A DNA stretch of 64,000 nucleotides from Leptolyngbya sp. FACHB-8. Lineage in GTDB: Bacteria > Cyanobacteriota > Cyanobacteriia > Elainellales > Elainellaceae. The DNA lies in the NCBI RefSeq assembly GCF_014695575.1, contig NZ_JACJOO010000075.1:104900-168899 (forward strand), in the 5' to 3' direction. Shown in pieces: positions 60,437-64,000 of this stretch. The notes beneath the pieces were generated by a model, which did not search any database, was not told where the DNA came from, and saw only the letters and a program-made list of their open reading frames with translations. Position numbers and translations under genes: made by a program. Positions within the stretch are counted from its first letter, which is position 1; each line of letters begins with the position of its first letter.

Positions 60437-61492
60437 ATGCTAAATCGTGTGCTGAGCACCGTGTTGATTGGCCTGTTAAGTCTGGCATCACTGGTGCTGC
60501 CTGCATCTTCAGCCCAGGCTGCGAGCTGTACCCTCACGGCGATCGTCTGGGAGGGATACACCGATCCATCCTTTACTCAAGCATTTGAAGAACAGACGGG
60601 TTGTACCGTTAAAGCGACCTATGCCGGCTCGAGTGACGAAATGTTCGCAAAGTTCCGCACGGGTGGCGGTCGTAACTATGATTTGATTTCGGCTTCGGGT
60701 GATATCACAGAAAGACTTTACAAAGCTGGATTGGTGGAGCCTATCGATACCAGCAAGCTGCAAAATTACAGCAGTGTGTTCAAATCCTTTCAGGGTGGTA
60801 GATGGAACACGTTTGATGGCAAGCCTTATGGTGTGACTTTCGCCTGGGGACCGAATGTGCTGGTTTACAACACAGAAGACGTGAAAAAAGCACCCACCTC
60901 CTGGGATGTGTTGTCAGATCCGCAATATGCCGGGAAAATTTCTCTACCAGACAACCCCATGACTATCGCAGACGTAGCGCTGTGGTTAGGGAAGCCCGAT
61001 CCCTATGATTTAAGTGATGAGGATCTGGCAGAGGTGAAGGAGACCCTACTGGCCCTGCGACCCAACATCCGCAAATTCTGGACGACTGCCGGGGAGTTGG
61101 CCAATCTATTCCAGTCGGGTGAAATTGTAATGGCCCATGCTTGGCCGCTGACTTATACCCAGCTCAGCAACGAAGGGTTTCCGGTAGCCTCCGCCAGCCC
61201 TAAAGGGAAACTGACCGGATGGACGGATTCCTGGATGATCTCCAAAAACTCCCGCCATGAAGATGCCGCTTATCAGTGGATTGATTATATTTTGAGCGGC
61301 GAGGGCCAAAAAGGCGTGATGGATGTGACCGGATACTCGGGCGCAACCACCCTGGGCGCTAAAGCCGTTGGCGCTGAAAAGGCCCACGAGCTGTTTATGG
61401 ATGACCTGTCGCTGCACTCCCAGATCAACATGTGGCAGAGTGTGAAAAATTACGACCAGTGGGTTCAGGTGTGGAATGAAATCCGTAGCTAA
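60437..61492 (+). CDS. potD: Polyamine-type ABC transporter substrate-binding protein
   Basis: A 351-residue periplasmic protein. Signal peptide MLNRVLSTVLIGLLSLASLV with cleavage near AQAAS. Mature part matches PotD/PotF-type solute-binding proteins: IVWEGYTDPSFTQAFEEQTG, DLISASGDITERLYKAGLVE, a hinge AWGPNVLVYNTEDVKK, and TGWTDSWMISKNS. Start at ATG 60437; the frame extends to a TTG at 60407. It faces the same way as potB but is separated from it by two DUF4870 genes; potA and potC lie ~40 kb away on the other strand. Substrate is inferred from family only. Confidence 0.88.
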   Translation: MLNRVLSTVLIGLLSLASLVLPASSAQAASCTLTAIVWEGYTDPSFTQAFEEQTGCTVKATYAGSSDEMFAKFRTGGGRNYDLISASGDITERLYKAGLVEPIDTSKLQNYSSVFKSFQGGRWNTFDGKPYGVTFAWGPNVLVYNTEDVKKAPTSWDVLSDPQYAGKISLPDNPMTIADVALWLGKPDPYDLSDEDLAEVKETLLALRPNIRKFWTTAGELANLFQSGEIVMAHAWPLTYTQLSNEGFPVASASPKGKLTGWTDSWMISKNSRHEDAAYQWIDYILSGEGQKGVMDVTGYSGATTLGAKAVGAEKAHELFMDDLSLHSQINMWQSVKNYDQWVQVWNEIRS

Positions 61493-61520
61493 TGCTTTCT
61501 TCTAAGAATCTGCTTTAAAA

Positions 61521-61557
61521 GTTAATTTTTCGTGCGCTACGCGCACGAAAAATTAAC
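61521..61557 (+). terminator. Perfect palindrome 3' of potD
   Basis: Arms of 17 bp (GTTAATTTTTCGTGCGC) around TAC, 28 bp after the stop. Tip TTTTCGTGCGC is shared with other hairpins. Possible terminator. Confidence 0.7.
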
Positions 61558-61595
61558 CCTTGGCGGACTTTTCAAACAGTTTCTTGCCATATGTT

Positions 61596-61728
61596 CAGTA
61601 ATTCTCGTTTTGGAATCCAGCCGGAAAACTGCTCGCCCGGGACGAGCCGTTTTCCGGCTTCAAATCCGAGAGTTCGTGCCCGTAGGGCACGAACTCTCGG
61701 ATTTGAAGCTCACAATGAGAATTGCTGC
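61596..61728. mobile_element. 133-bp double-hairpin MITE-like element, copy C
   Basis: Inverted relative to copies A and B; ends CAGTAATTCTC / GAGAATTGCTGC. Hairpins: arm GCCGGAAAAC, and arm CTTCAAATCCGAGAGTTCGT + GCCC with its complement. Flanked by CATATGTT (61588-61595) and CATGTGTT (61729-61736), an 8-bp repeat with one change. Sits between potD and the first DUF4870 gene. Confidence 0.9.
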
Positions 61729-61810
61729 CATGTGTTACGCAAGCTTGACGGCGATCGCCCCACCCGGTAAAACAGCAGAGTATAGGCGATCGCCCTTTAG
61801 GATTACCAAT

Positions 61811-62146
61811 ATGGAAGACCCCAACAATCGCAAAGCGCTTTCAGTGCTTTGTCATGCGGCTGTTTTTCTGAGCTCGACGATCATTGCCATTTCGATTCCC
61901 ATTATTGTTCTCTATGTTTCAAATGACCCCGTCGTGAAGGAAAACGCGAAGGAATCCTTAAACTTCCATATCAATCTTTATGCTTATGCAATTCTCTTTT
62001 TTGTCTTAATTCTGTTTGTTATTGGCATTCCGTTGCTAGTGTTGTTGGGTGTTGCCAGCATTGTAATGCCTATCATTGCCATCGTAAAAGTGCTCGAGCG
62101 GCCTGACATTCCCTATCGTTATCCCTTTATCTTCCGCCTGTTCTAA
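61811..62146 (+). CDS. DUF4870-type small membrane protein
   Basis: A 111-residue protein with two to three hydrophobic segments and the family pattern LSVLCHAAVFLSS ... KENAKESLNFHINLYAY ... IVKVLERPDIPYRYPFIFRL. I start at ATG 61811 (MEDPNNRKALS), the same length as the neighbour; the longer upstream frame runs through the 133-bp element and is rejected. Function unknown. Confidence 0.85.
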   Translation: MEDPNNRKALSVLCHAAVFLSSTIIAISIPIIVLYVSNDPVVKENAKESLNFHINLYAYAILFFVLILFVIGIPLLVLLGVASIVMPIIAIVKVLERPDIPYRYPFIFRLF

Positions 62147-62171
62147 TCTTTAAAGCTGTAAAAGATTCCCG

Positions 62172-62259
62172 GGTGCATCCCACGTCTGCAAATTTGGAAA
62201 CCCACTTTTGTGAGTGAAGCGGGCGAAGCCCGCTTCACTCACAAAAGTGGGATGCACCT
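62172..62259. repeat. Palindrome with a 22-bp interruption in its left arm
   Basis: The core 62201-62251 is perfect (24-bp arms, GAA loop, tip GCGGGC-GAA-GCCCGC). The right arm continues TGGGATGCACC, whose partner GGTGCATCCCA (62172-62182) is displaced by 22 bp that repeat CCCA at the junction. Confidence 0.8.
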
Positions 62260-62402
62260 AAATTCCCAGAAAAAACATTTTATGCTTTGGCAGATGAAAT
62301 TAAGTCAAGTCTAGTTTCAAAACCTTGACGCGGGTTTGAAATCTTGGGTAGAACCACATTGGTACCTCTTAGATGACGATCTCTGGCTCCCCAAGTTTAA
62401 CG

Positions 62403-62738
62403 ATGGCAGACTCTAACACTCGCAAAATTCTATCGGTTATTTGTCACGCTTCCGTGTTCTTCACTTCCACCGTTGCGGTCATTGGTGTTCCCCTGGTCAT
62501 CCTGTTTGTGAGCCAGGATCCGGTAGTGAAAGCCAATGCTAAGGAAGTTTTGAATCTTCAAATTAATTTGTTGTTCTATGGGCTTGTCTTTGGCCTTCTT
62601 GTACTTGTTGGCATTGGTATACCTCTTCTCATTCTGTTAGGAATTGCGAGCATCATTCTACCCATCTTCGCGATCATCTCGGTTTTGAATCACCCCAATA
62701 CTCCTGCTTCCTATCCGTTTATCTCTCGGATTTTGTAA
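62403..62738 (+). CDS. DUF4870-type small membrane protein, paralogue
   Basis: A 111-residue paralogue of the protein at 61811-62146: LSVICHASVFFTS ... KANAKEVLNLQINLLFYG ... ISVLNHPNTPASYPFISRIL. Starting at ATG 62403 makes both exactly 111 residues; the frame is open to 62373. The stop is 20 bp before potB, so it may be cotranscribed with it. Confidence 0.85.
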   Translation: MADSNTRKILSVICHASVFFTSTVAVIGVPLVILFVSQDPVVKANAKEVLNLQINLLFYGLVFGLLVLVGIGIPLLILLGIASIILPIFAIISVLNHPNTPASYPFISRIL

Positions 62739-62758
62739 ACCACCGTCAACTTTTCGCT

Positions 62759-63622
62759 ATGGATGCTTCCTTTAGGCGATCGCGCTCCATCTTCCCCACA
62801 GGTCTGTATGCATCACTCATTCCACCTTTACTGTGGATGACGCTGCTGTACTTCGTACCGCTGGCAATTTTGATGTCCTATAGCGTTTGGAAGCTGGAGT
62901 CGTTTGATATTGTCCGGCAGTTCAATCTCTCAAATTTTCACGCGATTTTCACCAATCCATCCTACCGTACAGTCATTTTACGAACGGTAGGTACAGCGCT
63001 TGGGGTCACGTTGATTGACATTTTGATCGCGCTGCCTGTGGGGTATTTTATTGCCAACTATGGGCAGCGCTATCGTGGCATTCTCACCACGCTGGTTATC
63101 CTGCCGCTGTGGTCAAGCTACTTAGTTCGTGTGTTTGCCTGGAAAATTATTCTCGGCTACAACGGCATTTTGAATACCGCACTGATGGGTCTGGGCATTC
63201 TGCAAGAACCCAGCTCGGTCTTTCTTTATAATCAGTTCTCCACCATGCTGACCTTTGTGCACGTGTGGTTACCCTTTATGATTTTGCCCGTCATCACCGC
63301 CTTTGAAAAACTCCCGCGCAATTTGCTGGAAGCCTCTGCAGATTTGAATGCGTCGCCATTGGTTACCTTTCGACGGGTGATCCTACCTCTGGTGATGCCG
63401 GGAGTGTTGGCAGGTTCCATTAATGTGTTTTCGCTGACAATGGGCGATTTTATCACCCCCAGCCTGGTAGGCAGCCCCAACGGAATTATGCTGGGTAATT
63501 TGATTTCGTCTCAGTTTGGGGTGGCGTATAACTGGCCGTTGGGTGCAGCTTTTGCCCTGGTGGTGATGTTAATTGTGTTTGGGGGGTTGGCGATCGCCCT
63601 CCGCCAAGGCGCACTTGATTAA
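62759..63622 (+). CDS. potB: Polyamine-type ABC transporter permease PotB
   Basis: A 287-residue inner-membrane permease with six hydrophobic segments. The EAA loop reads LPRNLLEASADLNASPLVTF followed by RRVILPLVMPG (~180-215). N-terminal LLWMTLLYFVPLAILMSYSV is typical of PotB. Its partner PotC (22491-23318) and ATPase are at the distant locus. A hairpin at 63642-63678 follows. Confidence 0.9.
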   Translation: MDASFRRSRSIFPTGLYASLIPPLLWMTLLYFVPLAILMSYSVWKLESFDIVRQFNLSNFHAIFTNPSYRTVILRTVGTALGVTLIDILIALPVGYFIANYGQRYRGILTTLVILPLWSSYLVRVFAWKIILGYNGILNTALMGLGILQEPSSVFLYNQFSTMLTFVHVWLPFMILPVITAFEKLPRNLLEASADLNASPLVTFRRVILPLVMPGVLAGSINVFSLTMGDFITPSLVGSPNGIMLGNLISSQFGVAYNWPLGAAFALVVMLIVFGGLAIALRQGALD

Positions 63623-63641
63623 ACTTCTAGCAAAGCCGAAA

Positions 63642-63678
63642 AAGTGTTAGCGCGATGGACAACACCACGCTAACACTT
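63642..63678 (+). terminator. Hairpin after potB
   Basis: Stem AAGTGTTAGCG / CGCTAACACTT, 15-nt loop, 19 bp after the stop. Confidence 0.65.
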
Positions 63679-63772
63679 GCAAACAGGCATATTAGAAAGT
63701 TGCTCGGCTAAACATCATCAATTTCTACCGCTCAGTGGGAATACTAGGAACAATGCATTGAGTGCATCTAGC

Positions 63773-63889
63773 ATGGCTCTGTTCAAATTTCCTTCTCGAA
63801 AACCCAATTCTGCTGCGGCTCCCGCTGCTCCCCCGGCAAATCGTGGGTCATCTGGCGTGAGTATTGCCATTTCAGGTGGAGCATTTTAG
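63773..63889 (+). CDS. Possible 38-residue small ORF
   Basis: ATG-started frame encoding [20 protein letters not shown] followed by [18 protein letters not shown]: basic N terminus, Ala/Pro centre, Gly/Ser end. No family recognised; no good ribosome-binding site. It overlaps the possible partial gene on the other strand by 4 bp. Low confidence. Confidence 0.25.
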   Translation: MALFKFPSRKPNSAAAPAAPPANRGSSGVSIAISGGAF

Positions 63890-64000
63890 GCCACCAAGGA
63901 CTGGGTTACAGCCCCAGACCCTCCTAATCGATGCTTAGGTCGTTTAGATCGCGCTCGTTGTCGTCGTGCCGCTCGCTTGCCACCCCACTCAAACGGTGTT
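63886..64000 (-). CDS. Possible 3' end of a gene entering from the right edge
   Basis: On the minus strand a frame open at 63999 runs 37 codons to TAA at 63886-63888: [20 protein letters not shown] then [17 protein letters not shown]. Very basic C terminus. Too short to identify; convergent with the pot locus. Confidence 0.4.
   Translation of the reverse strand, partial: TPFEWGGKRAARRQRARSKRPKHRLGGSGAVTQSLVA

Noticed and set aside
61532..61810. Upstream extension of the first DUF4870 frame
   Set aside because: It reads through the 133-bp palindromic element; the family N terminus starts at 61811 and then equals the paralogue in length.

Overview
The window reads as chromosomal DNA of a cyanobacterium, probably a filamentous Leptolyngbya/Oscillatoria-like lineage (the lineage is inference). 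The evidence is psbN and psbH, an aa3-type cytochrome c oxidase cluster, a CruA-type lycopene cyclase, cyanobacteria-associated families (DUF928, DUF3747, AMIN, CHAT-TPR, WGxxGxxG), very frequent HIP1 octamers (GCGATCGC) and a candidate NtcA box before amt. No plasmid, phage, CRISPR or intact IS element was seen.

Layout. 0-1.3 kb: 5' part of a membrane sensor running off the left edge. 2-7.5 kb: SDR dehydrogenase, CPA1 Na+/H+ antiporter, DUF1206 membrane protein, WGxxGxxG protein. 7.7-16 kb: tRNA-Ser(GCU), AMIN protein, tRNA-Arg(CCG), Nudix, PrxQ, a MOSC/alkyltransferase-like fusion, lgt, cobM, SGNH hydrolase. 16-23.3 kb: amt, fructosamine kinase, divergent psbN/psbH, tatA, pth, and a potC-potA pair. 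23.8-32.3 kb: a secreted CHAT-TPR protein followed by a 1908-residue two-partner-secretion exoprotein. 32.5-36 kb: small proteins, an isolated gvpF-gvpG pair, mscL. 35.8-44 kb: two receiver-kinase paralogues flanking a giant hybrid kinase. 44.5-50.4 kb: MerA-like flavoprotein with TVP38 protein, then ctaC-ctaD-ctaE. 51-57.5 kb: envelope proteins (DUF3747, DUF928), BON protein, DnaJ-pentapeptide protein. 57.6-64 kb: cruA, then potD, two DUF4870 paralogues and potB, so one polyamine-type ABC transporter is split over two loci about 40 kb apart.

The most striking signal is not a gene. The intergenic spaces are full of long, near-perfect palindromes, many of which belong to small dispersed families. 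At least two families are double-hairpin elements of constant length (133 bp and 122 bp) with exact or near-exact 7-8 bp flanking direct repeats. Their stems differ between copies by compensating changes on both arms. Several copies sit inside other palindromic elements. An unrelated-arm, shared-tip pattern (short loop between GTGCGC/GCGCAC-like blocks) runs through most hairpins. They look like non-autonomous, structure-constrained mobile elements with no transposase in the window.

All calls come from reading the sequence; no database search was run.
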